Shown here: one piece after another, positions 1 through 6,756 of the stretch
How the letters are laid out: every line of letters begins with the position of its first letter
How positions within the stretch are numbered: position 1 is the first letter of the stretch
From: UBA1161 sp049520395
GTDB taxonomy: Bacteria > Planctomycetota > Phycisphaerae > Tepidisphaerales > Tepidisphaeraceae
DNA length: 14,279 nucleotides
NCBI GenBank assembly: GCA_049520395.1
Contig: JBEKPV010000080.1
Span: 1-14,279, forward strand
Reading direction: 5' to 3'
Position numbers and translations under genes: made by a program
The notes under the pieces: model-generated
The model's input: only the letters and a program-made list of their open reading frames with translations
Databases searched by the model: none
What the model was told of the DNA's origin: nothing

Positions 1-406
1 CCGCCGCCGCGAATGGATCGTCCGACGGAAGTTGCATGAAAATTCTCCCCAGCAGCGAGAACACCGCCACCGAATGCCCCGAAGCCGTCGGCACAATCGT
101 ATGCGTTCGTCCCGCCGCCGACTGCGCCAGATTCGCCGGCCGCACGATCCGCTCGCTGCTTTGCATCGTTGGGATAATGTCCGCTCGCCGGTAAAGATGA
201 TCCCCCAGCGTCACCACATCCACGCCGTAGCTGCGCACTTTGTGAAACAAATTGGCCGTGATCCCGCTCCCCCCCGCGATATTTTCCGCGTTGGCGACCA
301 CCAGATCGATATGACGCTGCCGGATCGTCTCGGGAAGTTTCTGGCTAAGCACCTGCCGCCCCGGTCGGCCGACGATGTCCCCAAGGCACAAAATACGCAG
401 CGGCAT
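1..406 (-). CDS. YmdB-family metallophosphoesterase, N-terminal part
   Basis: Only the first 135 residues are present; the gene runs off the left edge (the family is usually about 260-270 residues). It reads MPLRILCLGDIVGRPGR at the start, then an ANAEN-(I)-AGGSGIT block (residues 38-50), TLGDHLYRR (66-74), IVRPANLAQ, and LLGRIFM near the edge. This order is that of the TIGR00282/YmdB family, whose studied members are dinuclear-metal 2',3'-cyclic nucleotide phosphodiesterases. Metal ligands D10, E41 and N42 are visible; the histidine ligands of the second half lie outside the window. The family's GNH motif reads GDH here (D69). The start is ATG at 406: a TATTCT hexamer ends exactly 7 bases before it and there is no SD site, suggesting a leaderless mRNA. 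It is divergent from lipA. Confidence 0.88.
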   Translation of the reverse strand, partial: MPLRILCLGDIVGRPGRQVLSQKLPETIRQRHIDLVVANAENIAGGSGITANLFHKVRSYGVDVVTLGDHLYRRADIIPTMQSSERIVRPANLAQSAAGRTHTIVPTASGHSVAVFSLLGRIFMQLPSDDPFAAA

Positions 407-413
407 GACCCAT

Positions 414-419
414 AGAATA
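414..419 (-). promoter_or_regulatory. Putative -10 box of the YmdB-family gene
   Basis: On the minus strand TATTCT (4 of 6 consensus positions) is followed by 7 bases and then the ATG at 406. That spacing would place the transcription start at or next to the start codon. No convincing -35 element is seen. Confidence 0.35.
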
Positions 420-492
420 CAGCCTCTCCCCCACCCATAACAGGCCCGGCCAATCGCCCCCTCCAGCCGGAGATGGGAGAAATTTTTCCCCC

Positions 493-501
493 TGCTATGA
501 T
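493..501 (+). promoter_or_regulatory. Extended -10 promoter of lipA
   Basis: TGC-TATGAT is an extended -10 (TGn plus a 5-of-6 match to TATAAT). It ends 6 bases before ATG 508. No -35 box is evident, as is usual for extended -10 promoters. The closest purine-rich stretch (about 470-480) is too far upstream to act as an SD site for the start codon. Confidence 0.5.
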
Positions 502-1401
502 GTGGACATGGGCCTCTCCCTGGAAAACCTGATCCTGGCGGACCCGTCGCCGGCAGGCCGAAAACCGCCATGGCTCCGCATGAAAATGCCCGGCGGCGAG
601 GGGTACACCCGCCTCATGGGCATCGTCAACCAAAACCGCCTCCACACCGTCTGCCAATCCGCCAAATGCCCCAACATGGGCGAATGCTGGGCCGCTGGAA
701 CCGCTACCCTCATGATCCTCGGCAATGTCTGCACCCGAAGCTGCGGATTTTGCCACATCGCCACCGGCCGGCCCACGGAACTCGATCTCGACGAGCCGCG
801 CCGCGTCGGCATCGCTGTGAAGACCATGCGCCTCGGCCACGCCGTCATCACCAGCGTCAACCGCGACGAACTCCCCGATGGCGGTTCCGCCGTCTGGGCC
901 GCGACCATCCGCGAAATCCGCTCGCAATCCCCCGCCACCAACATCGAAGTCCTCATCCCCGATTTCTGCGGCGATTGGAACGCCCTGCAAACCGTGCTCG
1001 ACGAAAAACCCGAGATTCTGAATCACAATCTCGAAACCGTACCCCGGCTCTACAAAACCGTTCGCCCGCAAGCAAAATATCGGCGAAGCCTCGAATTGCT
1101 CCAGATCGCCAGGCAGCAGGGATTCGTCGTCAAGACCGGCATGATGCTCGGCCTCGGCGAAGAGGAACACGAAATCGACCAGGTCCTCGACGACCTGGTC
1201 TCGATCGGCTGCGACATCGTGACCCTCGGCCAATACCTCCAGCCGACCCGCGACCATCTGCCGGTCGCTCGCTGGGTGCATCCCGACGAATTTGCCGCCT
1301 GGAAAAATCGCGGCGAGGATAAGGGCATTCGCCACGTCGAATCAGGGCCGCTGGTCCGCAGCAGTTATCATGCCGAAAAACAGGTGCGAGGAACGCGATG
1401 A
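502..1401 (+). CDS. lipA: Lipoyl synthase (radical SAM)
   Basis: It inserts two sulfur atoms at C6 and C8 of protein-bound octanoyl groups to make the lipoyl cofactor of 2-oxoacid dehydrogenases and glycine cleavage H protein. Both iron-sulfur motifs are intact: the auxiliary-cluster motif C-x4-C-x5-C (C51, C56, C62, counted from the GTG) and the radical SAM motif C-x3-C-x2-C in VCTRSCGFCHI (C77, C81, C84). The family blocks VITSVNRDELPDGG, EVLIPDF, HNLETVPRLY, TGMMLGLGE and GQYLQP are all present, as is the terminal RSSYHA with the serine that ligates the auxiliary cluster. Length (about 298 residues) is normal. The start is either GTG 502 or, more likely, ATG 508, which sits 6 bases after an extended -10 and would make the message leaderless. 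The stop overlaps the start of the MltA gene (ATGA). No lipB is visible. Confidence 0.96.
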   Translation: MDMGLSLENLILADPSPAGRKPPWLRMKMPGGEGYTRLMGIVNQNRLHTVCQSAKCPNMGECWAAGTATLMILGNVCTRSCGFCHIATGRPTELDLDEPRRVGIAVKTMRLGHAVITSVNRDELPDGGSAVWAATIREIRSQSPATNIEVLIPDFCGDWNALQTVLDEKPEILNHNLETVPRLYKTVRPQAKYRRSLELLQIARQQGFVVKTGMMLGLGEEEHEIDQVLDDLVSIGCDIVTLGQYLQPTRDHLPVARWVHPDEFAAWKNRGEDKGIRHVESGPLVRSSYHAEKQVRGTR

Positions 1402-2636
1402 TGAGGTCCCGATTTCCGTTTGCTCTTCTATTGTTACTAGCGGCTGTAGCGGGATGTCATCAGGAAGCGCCCCCCGTCGATTTCCGCCAGCCCCTTCCGC
1501 CGGGCATGGTCGCGCTGCGAAAAATTTCCCCCGCGGAATATCCCGATTTCGGCCAGCAGCCGATCGACGCGGCTTCGCTCGAGGCTTCCATCGACAACAG
1601 CTTGCAATATCTCTCCGCCCCCAGCAGCCAGAATTTTTATCCCTATCTCGACATCACGCATGAGCGGGCCGTCGCATCGCTCGTCCGCCTCAAACAAATT
1701 TGCCAGCGGAGCGACCAGCGCGGAGCCTGGGACGGCGCCTGGTTCAATCAGCAGATCGACGACAATTTTGAAGTGTATGAAAGTATCGGTGCTCCGACAC
1801 CCGACGGAACCGATTATACGAGCAAGGTATTATTCACCGGTTATTTCACGCCAATTTACGATGCCAGCCTGACCCGGACCGCCGATTATCAGTGGCCGCT
1901 TTACAAAGTTCCCCCCGATCTAGCCCGGAACGCCGCCACCGGCCAGGTCTACGGCCGACGCGCCATCGACGGCTCCATCGTCCCCTATTACACCCGCGCC
2001 CAAATCGAAACCGGCGGAAAACTCGCCGGCGACGAACTGGTCTGGCTCAAAAGCCGCTGGGAAGCCTACGTGATCACCGTCCAGGGCTCTGCCCGTCTCC
2101 GACTGGCGGATTCCGGAAAAATCTACGAAATCGGCTTCGCCGGAACCAACGGCTACACCTACACCAGCCCCGGCGAGCAAATGGTCGCCGACGGCGTCAT
2201 CACCCAGGATCAATTAAGCTTCAAAGGCCTGGCCGATTATTTCGCCGCCCATCCCGACGCGATGGATAAATATCTCTCCATCAATCAGCGCTACGTATTT
2301 TTCACCGAGCGCCCCGGCGGCCCCTTCGGAAGCCTCAACGTCCCCGTAACCCCCTGGGCCACCATCGCCACCGATAAAGAGCAACGAGACATTTACCCCC
2401 GCGCCATGCCCGCCTTCGTTTGCGTGGACGTCCCCCAGGAAACCGGCGACGGATTCCGCCCCCTCCGCAGCTTCCTCCTCGACCAGGACACCGGCGGCGC
2501 CATCCGCGCCAGCGGCCGCTGCGATATCTACATGGGAATCGGCCCCCAGGCCGAGATCGTCGCCGGGCATGAAGTTCAGCAGGGAACCCTATATTATCTG
2601 GCCATCCGGCCGGAATTAATGCAGGCGGCCAAATAA
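1398..2636 (+). CDS. mltA: MltA-type lytic murein transglycosylase lipoprotein
   Basis: It cleaves the glycan strand of peptidoglycan between MurNAc and GlcNAc, giving 1,6-anhydroMurNAc ends. A lipoprotein signal is clear: basic start, hydrophobic run, and the lipobox AVAGC with C20 as the lipidated residue. The MltA domain follows: FTGYFTPIYDAS (146-157), QWPLYKVP, GRRAIDG, then WEAYVITVQGSARLRL. Near the C-terminus comes the 3D domain LDQDTGGAIRASGRCDIYMG (361-380), whose aspartates D362, D364 and D376 include the catalytic one by family knowledge. Length (412) is a little above that of E. coli MltA. Two ATGs are possible, 1398 and 1401; GAGGAA at 1388-1393 lies 7 bases from the second, which may be the better start. 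Overlap with lipA implies one transcript. Confidence 0.92.
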   Translation: MMRSRFPFALLLLLAAVAGCHQEAPPVDFRQPLPPGMVALRKISPAEYPDFGQQPIDAASLEASIDNSLQYLSAPSSQNFYPYLDITHERAVASLVRLKQICQRSDQRGAWDGAWFNQQIDDNFEVYESIGAPTPDGTDYTSKVLFTGYFTPIYDASLTRTADYQWPLYKVPPDLARNAATGQVYGRRAIDGSIVPYYTRAQIETGGKLAGDELVWLKSRWEAYVITVQGSARLRLADSGKIYEIGFAGTNGYTYTSPGEQMVADGVITQDQLSFKGLADYFAAHPDAMDKYLSINQRYVFFTERPGGPFGSLNVPVTPWATIATDKEQRDIYPRAMPAFVCVDVPQETGDGFRPLRSFLLDQDTGGAIRASGRCDIYMGIGPQAEIVAGHEVQQGTLYYLAIRPELMQAAK

Positions 2637-2664
2637 TCGCAACCTTCGCCGATATTTGGTTTTA

Positions 2665-2670
2665 TATAAT
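2665..2670 (+). promoter_or_regulatory. Putative -10 box before the CCF-x(2)-PP gene pair
   Basis: A perfect TATAAT lies in an AT-rich patch within the 98-base gap after the MltA gene. No good -35 is seen at 16-18 bases upstream. It could give the next two genes their own promoter, with a leader of about 60 bases that carries an SD site. Confidence 0.35.
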
Positions 2671-2721
2671 AGTTGAAACCCTCCGTCCGATCCCGGCGGA
2701 TTTGACGATACAATCCAGCAT

Positions 2722-2728
2722 GAGAAGG
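2722..2728 (+). promoter_or_regulatory. Shine-Dalgarno site fixing the start at 2735
   Basis: GAGAAGG stands 6 bases before ATG 2735. It decides the start of the following gene against the upstream alternatives TTG 2702 and ATG 2720, because only 2735 gives both correct spacing and a signal peptide that begins at residue 1. Confidence 0.7.
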
Positions 2729-2734
2729 TCGGCC

Positions 2735-3457
2735 ATGAAGATTGCCTGGTTGTTGTCTCTAATAATGTGCGGCGTGGCGGCGGCGGATACGACGCCAGCC
2801 ACCCAGCCCGACGGCACCGTAGTCGCCAATCAAATGCAGATCCTGGCCAACGAAGACATGGCCAAGGGTAATTACGCCGCCGCCGCCGTCATCCTGCAGC
2901 GCGTCGAGCAATTGCTCATCAATCAGCCCGATCAGCTCGGCCCGATCGACGAGCAGCTTCGTACCTGCCGCCGGCAAATCAGCAAGGGCCTCGCCAACGC
3001 CGTCGCGACCCAGCCCTTCCAATCGGTCGTCATGGCCGTCGACGGCGGCGTCAGAAAAATTCACGTTCGTCCCCCGACGGGTCAGGTTTTGGAGCTTCCC
3101 ATCAAGGAGCTGGGCAATTTCGATTATGACGCCGAAGTCGGCGGCAACATTCCCGATGACGTGACCAAACTCGAAGGCATCCAGTTCCGCACCAGCGGTT
3201 ATATGATCCCCCTCGATCAGGCGGAGAGCATTTCCGAGTTCGCCCTGGTGCCCAGTTTGTTTGCCTGTTGCTTTGGACAGCCGCCGCAGATTCAGCATAC
3301 GATTGTCGTCCATTGCCCCAAGGGAAAGGCGGTCGAATATTTCCCCGATGAATTGACCGTCGAGGGGACCCTGCACGTGGACGAAGAAAAAGACGGCGGA
3401 TTCATTGTCAGCATTTTCCAGATGGACGCCGACAGCGTCCGCCCCGCGGCCCAATAA
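2735..3457 (+). CDS. Exported DUF3299-like protein, CCF-x(2)-PP motif (first paralogue)
   Basis: The 240-residue product starts with a signal peptide (MKIAWLLSLIMCGVAAA, then an Asp/Thr/Pro-rich stretch). A helical segment of about 80 residues follows, rich in Gln, Ala and Leu (AAVILQRVEQLL), then a beta-rich C-terminal domain: FDYDAEVGGNIPDDVTKLEG, a GYMIPLDQ strand, and SLFACCFGQPPQIQHTIVV. This layout, with strand GYMIPLD and a Cys-containing loop followed by PP, resembles DUF3299, whose biochemical role I do not know. The adjacent Cys pair could bind a metal or form a vicinal disulfide; that is inference. The product should act in the periplasm. The next gene, 4 bases downstream, is a divergent copy of the C-terminal domain. 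Function unassigned; coding status certain. Confidence 0.8.
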   Translation: MKIAWLLSLIMCGVAAADTTPATQPDGTVVANQMQILANEDMAKGNYAAAAVILQRVEQLLINQPDQLGPIDEQLRTCRRQISKGLANAVATQPFQSVVMAVDGGVRKIHVRPPTGQVLELPIKELGNFDYDAEVGGNIPDDVTKLEGIQFRTSGYMIPLDQAESISEFALVPSLFACCFGQPPQIQHTIVVHCPKGKAVEYFPDELTVEGTLHVDEEKDGGFIVSIFQMDADSVRPAAQ

Positions 3458-3461
3458 TTTT

Positions 3462-4034
3462 ATGAGCAGCGCAACCTCATCCTCGCAAACTCTCTCCCGC
3501 CCCTACCAGGCCCCCAGGCGCAACTGGCTGGCGCGGATCAATTGGCGCATCGCCGTCTTCGGCGCCGTTGTCCTGATGCTCGTCGGCGTCCCGTTTTACA
3601 TCTGGGCCGATGAAGTCATCACCGGCGGAATCCACAACCACGGCTCCTACAAGGAAGTCGACCTCAAGGCGATGAGCAGCTTCGACATGGACCAGATCAA
3701 CGGCACCATGCAGGACATCCCCCAAAAATTCCGCGCCCTCGAAGGCCAAAAAGTTTTAATGATCGGCGAAATGTGGGCCCCCCAGGAAGCCGGCGAAGGA
3801 AAACTCTCTTATTTCGTTCTGGTCTATTCCAAAACCAAATGCTGCTTCAACGGCCCCCCGCTGGCTCAGCACTTCGTCGACGGAAACGTCGCGCCCGGCG
3901 CCGAAGTCTATTATTACGAAACCCCCGTGAATGTCTGGGGCACCGTCCATATCTACGTCCGCAAGGACGCCGAAGGCGTAATCAAAAGCATCTATCACGT
4001 CGACGTGGAAAAAGTCGAGCCGATTGAGAATTAG
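3462..4034 (+). CDS. Membrane-anchored paralogue with CCF-x(2)-PP motif
   Basis: A 190-residue protein with a basic N-terminal tail and one membrane segment at about residues 29-49 (INWRIAVFGAVVLMLVGVPF), then an outside domain. That domain repeats the pattern of its upstream neighbour: FDMDQING, DIPQKFRALEG, KVLMIGEMWAP, a Cys pair in KTKCCFNGPPLAQHF (C127, C128), and a terminal GTVHIYVRKD-IYHVDVEKVEP that lines up with GTLHVDEEKD-IFQMDADSVRP of the first gene. The start is ATG 3462, 4 bases after the upstream stop; an in-frame upstream extension to 3405 would only read the end of that gene. The two probably act together on the outer face of the cytoplasmic membrane. Function unknown. Confidence 0.78.
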   Translation: MSSATSSSQTLSRPYQAPRRNWLARINWRIAVFGAVVLMLVGVPFYIWADEVITGGIHNHGSYKEVDLKAMSSFDMDQINGTMQDIPQKFRALEGQKVLMIGEMWAPQEAGEGKLSYFVLVYSKTKCCFNGPPLAQHFVDGNVAPGAEVYYYETPVNVWGTVHIYVRKDAEGVIKSIYHVDVEKVEPIEN

Positions 4035-4082
4035 GGATTCTTCCGTTCGGCTGCATTCGCATGACCCGACCGCGGCTGGATT

Positions 4083-4108
4083 GCAAGGTTCAAATCCCGT
4101 CACTCCGA
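4083..4108 (+). other. Fragment like the 3' end of a tRNA-Pro gene
   Basis: The stretch contains a T-loop core GGTTCAAATCC and ends in CACTCCGA, as many bacterial tRNA-Pro genes do. The T stem is not intact (an extra base in its 5' side) and no matching 5' acceptor, D arm or anticodon arm lies upstream. It is therefore not a working tRNA. Such 3' fragments are typical scars of integrases that insert into tRNA genes. It stands just after the conserved plus-strand genes and just before the radical SAM/PLP pair. Confidence 0.35.
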
Positions 4109-4134
4109 TTTCGATCCCGAATCGTCAACGCCGC

Positions 4135-4140
4135 TATAAT
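4135..4140 (+). promoter_or_regulatory. Putative -10 box of the radical SAM/PLP operon
   Basis: TATAAT matches consensus fully and is the only such box in the gap. The expected -35 position shows no close match to TTGACA. It would produce a leader of about 165 bases, long enough to hold regulatory RNA structure, although I see no riboswitch motif. Confidence 0.35.
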
Positions 4141-4313
4141 GAATCCAGACGAGAGCTTGCGGCTCCATCTGCCGCTCACGAAGCCGCGCGACGGCACTCT
4201 GGAGCCGAAAAAGTCCGGTTTTCTTGCCCGGGTGCACTGGTGGCCTTACCATTTTGGGGTACAGGGGCGATTCGCCCATTTCTGCCGAGCACCGGCCGGG
4301 ATAGGTGGCAGGT

Positions 4314-5651
4314 ATGTCATCAAAACAAGTCCTCTACCACGTAACGGTGCTATCGAACTTCGCCCGTGGGTTCGACAAGTATACGAGACGATATTCCAAG
4401 GCCGGCATCACAGAAAGCACCCATCCGAACCGATTTTTTTTGTTGCGGCGTGAAGAACTCGATATCGGAATACAAAAGGGAACCGCGCTGATGGGGAAGT
4501 TAGATCTTTCCGGCAACAAGTTAATTGCGCTGGAAACCGAGGTGGAGACGTCTGCCCTACAACGCAATACATCGAACGGGCGGGGGCAGTTCATCAATTC
4601 CGCGCATATCGTTCTCACCGGAGTGCACGCGGTCGAGCGCCGCGCAAACCGGATGGAAGAGCTGGCTGCGCTCTCGTTCGAAGATGCCACCGCGTTTTCG
4701 TTACGACTTTTAAACCCGAAGCTCGCCCCTTTTTCGCGAATCCGGCCGCGTGCAATATCTTTTCTTCCTGTGGCTCTCGCATGTCAGGCAAAGTGCCCAT
4801 TCTGCTTTTCCAAAGCCTCTGTTTCGAGCGACCAATCCCCGGCCAAGCCGGATTGGGACCTGATCAACGAGTGGTTGGGTCGGGCGCGAAAGCGTGGGGC
4901 CGAACGCGCCGTGATCACCGGCGGCGAACCCACACTGTTGCATAATCCGGCGCTCACACAGCTAATTTCAGCCTGCGCCCACAAATTCGCAAAGGTCGTA
5001 CTAATCACCAATGGGCACGTCTTCGCAACGGCACCCGCGCCCGAGCAGATAGAACGGCTTCAAACCCTATATGATGCCGGGCTGCGGGTGCTTGCCGTCT
5101 CCCGACACCATCACCAATCGGTTCAAAATCAGCGACTGATGAATTTGAATACGCCCGCAGAAGTGTTGATCCGCACATGGCGAGAACATCGCGGACTTTG
5201 GCCTGACCTTCGTTTGCGATTGATATGCGTACTTCAGAAAAGCGGCGTGGACAATGAGGAAGCCCTGGCAGATTATCTCTGCTGGGCATCGAATCAAGGG
5301 GTTGAAGAAGTATGCTTTAAGGAGCTCTACATTTCGACCAGTGCGGAATCGATCTATCACGACCGGTCGGCCAATGATTGGAGCCGCTTACATCAGGTGC
5401 CTCTGTCGCTGGTCGGAGAATTCACCGAACGGCACGGGTTCGTCGTGGAGAGCAGCTTGCCCTGGGGGGCGCCCGTCTATTGGGGTCATTGGCGCGGAAG
5501 GCCGCTCAGAATTGCCGCCTACACGGAGCCGAGCCTTTTCTGGGAACGCGCGCGGGGCATTGCTCGAAGCTGGAATATCATGGCTGACGGGCGCTGCCTC
5601 GTATCCCTGGAAGATCGGTCCAGCGAGATTAATTTAACGGAAATGGCGTGA
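4314..5651 (+). CDS. Radical SAM enzyme of unknown specificity
   Basis: The 445-residue product has a radical SAM cluster motif C-x3-C-x2-C in ACQAKCPFCFSKA (C157, C161, C164) and the SAM-binding GGEPT at 203-207 after strand AVIT, then LITNG (231-235). About 150 residues precede the core, with YHVTVLSNFARGFDKY near the start; this extension matches nothing I recognise. No SPASM or twitch cysteine set is present: the remaining Cys are scattered. The end, NIMADGRCLVSLEDRSSEI, recalls the C-terminal strand of MoaA-like enzymes. The start is ATG 4314 with AGGTGG 5 bases upstream; ATG 4491 after AAAGGGAA is the alternative. Its stop overlaps the GTG of the PLP enzyme, so both act on one pathway, probably a peptide or amino-acid-derived product (inference). 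Lower GC in wobble positions than neighbouring genes suggests transfer. Confidence 0.82.
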   Translation: MSSKQVLYHVTVLSNFARGFDKYTRRYSKAGITESTHPNRFFLLRREELDIGIQKGTALMGKLDLSGNKLIALETEVETSALQRNTSNGRGQFINSAHIVLTGVHAVERRANRMEELAALSFEDATAFSLRLLNPKLAPFSRIRPRAISFLPVALACQAKCPFCFSKASVSSDQSPAKPDWDLINEWLGRARKRGAERAVITGGEPTLLHNPALTQLISACAHKFAKVVLITNGHVFATAPAPEQIERLQTLYDAGLRVLAVSRHHHQSVQNQRLMNLNTPAEVLIRTWREHRGLWPDLRLRLICVLQKSGVDNEEALADYLCWASNQGVEEVCFKELYISTSAESIYHDRSANDWSRLHQVPLSLVGEFTERHGFVVESSLPWGAPVYWGHWRGRPLRIAAYTEPSLFWERARGIARSWNIMADGRCLVSLEDRSSEINLTEMA

Positions 5652-6676
5652 ACTTCTCCACGTTCAAGTTATGGCGGGAACAGCGACTGCAAGCTGACCC
5701 GGGCCTTATGGACTGCGCGGAGACAAATCTCTACCGTGCGCTTGCCGACATGCAACCCAGACCCAGCCCATTGAATCCGAATCGTCGGGTGCATCGATGT
5801 GATCTGGCGCGCGCGTGGCTCCATCGCTACGGATTCCCCGACCAAGCGTCATACCGTCCCCTCGTTTGCAGCGGAGTTCGACATGCACTCAGCTTGATTT
5901 TCCGCGAATTGGCCAAAGGCCGCGCTGCAATCTGGATTGCCAGGGATGTCTATCCGGTCTATTTGGAGTTGGCACGAGCAGCTGCCATTGAACCCCTGTT
6001 ATTCACGACATTGCCGAAGCCGCAACTCCCCGCCCGGAAATCTGAAGGCCGTTTAGAGTACATGCTCGTGACAAATCCGTGGAAACCGCTTGGACGATTT
6101 CTCACTGATGTAGAATGCGATGCACTGACGGATTGGCTAGATGCGTCGCCCGGCCGTCAGGTGCTCGTGGACTGCGTCTATGATCTTGGCACGCCATTCC
6201 ATCCGACAACGCAAAGACTCTGGGAAACCGGACGGGCCATTCTTCTGCATTCGTTCACAAAAGGCTGGTTATCGCCAAAAACCTTTGGTGTGGCATTGAT
6301 CCAGGGCGGACAATCGCACCTGGATGCTGTTTTTCGCGACAATTCGCCTACTCAGGAACAGTTGGCCTTCGCGGAAAAGCTCATTTCGACCCATGCGGAG
6401 TTGCCGGCTCAAGTCGTGGCGGCTCTGAAGGCGCGAGAGGAAAGTCTTATGGCTCATTTGCCTGCGCCGGTCAAAAGTTGTCTTTTACTGCATCCCGACT
6501 CTCGTTCGCCCGGGACTTATTTCTTTGCAGTGGAAATCAATGCGGAAGAGCTATTGCGGCAACATGAAATTCTCGCGGTCCCCGCCAGTGCATTCGGGGC
6601 CGACTGGGATGGCAGCGTCATCTCCAGCTTGGCGGAATCCTTCTCTTCGATGAAAAATGTTAATCCGATGGAATAA
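5648..6676 (+). CDS. Fold-type I PLP enzyme (aminotransferase/decarboxylase-like)
   Basis: A 342-residue member of the class I/II aminotransferase fold. Landmarks in order: SGVRHALSLIFREL (75-88), where the phosphate-binding loop of the family begins; TNPWKPLGR (142-150), the counterpart of NPNNPTG; LVDCVYDLG (173-181) with D175, expected to pair with the pyridine nitrogen, and Y178; and HSFTKGWL (201-208) with K205 as the likely Schiff-base lysine. The usual final Arg-binding motif for substrate carboxylate is not obvious, and the protein is shorter than typical aminotransferases (about 390), more like HisC or CobD. The start is GTG 5648 inside the GTGA overlap with the radical SAM gene, so translation is coupled. 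Reaction unknown: transamination, decarboxylation or C-C cleavage of the radical SAM enzyme's substrate or product are all possible. Confidence 0.82.
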   Translation: MNFSTFKLWREQRLQADPGLMDCAETNLYRALADMQPRPSPLNPNRRVHRCDLARAWLHRYGFPDQASYRPLVCSGVRHALSLIFRELAKGRAAIWIARDVYPVYLELARAAAIEPLLFTTLPKPQLPARKSEGRLEYMLVTNPWKPLGRFLTDVECDALTDWLDASPGRQVLVDCVYDLGTPFHPTTQRLWETGRAILLHSFTKGWLSPKTFGVALIQGGQSHLDAVFRDNSPTQEQLAFAEKLISTHAELPAQVVAALKAREESLMAHLPAPVKSCLLLHPDSRSPGTYFFAVEINAEELLRQHEILAVPASAFGADWDGSVISSLAESFSSMKNVNPME

Positions 6677-6711
6677 GGGCAGAAGGGGCGGAAGGACGAT
6701 CTAAGGGTGGC

Positions 6712-6739
6712 GCGAGCAAGTCGAGTAATTCTTGCTCGT
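6712..6739. terminator. Stem-loop between convergent genes
   Basis: GCGAGCAAG (6712-6720) and CTTGCTCGT (6731-6739) form an 8-9 bp stem with a 10-base loop. It lies between the stop of the PLP enzyme gene (6676) and the stop of the convergent MNT gene (6757), where a two-way terminator is expected. No T-tract follows on either strand, so intrinsic termination is unproven. Confidence 0.4.
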
Positions 6740-6756
6740 CGATAAAGCCAGCGGTT

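Larger units (their letters stand above)
4035..4313 (+). other. Intergenic region before the radical SAM gene
   Basis: This gap of about 280 bases holds the tRNA-Pro-like fragment (4083-4108), a perfect TATAAT at 4135-4140 that may be the -10 of the two-gene operon (weak -35), and an SD-like AGGTGG at 4303-4308. An open frame running from ATG 4139 to 4453 overlaps the radical SAM gene in another frame and shows no recognisable pattern. Apart from these I see nothing in it. Confidence 0.5.

Noticed and set aside
211..1335. 374-codon minus-strand frame across lipA
   Set aside because: lipA on the plus strand has every family motif; the minus frame is Gly/Ala/Asp-rich shadow sequence with no family match.
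4030..4050. Terminator after the second CCF-x(2)-PP gene
   Set aside because: Only a 5 bp AT-rich stem (AGAAT/ATTCT) with no T-tract; too weak to call.
4083..4108. Functional tRNA gene
   Set aside because: No 5' acceptor, D-arm or anticodon arm upstream and a broken T stem; kept only as a fragment.
4314..5651. Prokaryotic viperin or known RiPP radical SAM maturase
   Set aside because: The cluster motif is CQAKCPFC, not the CNxxCxFC of viperins; no SPASM cysteines, no precursor peptide and no nucleotide kinase neighbour are seen.
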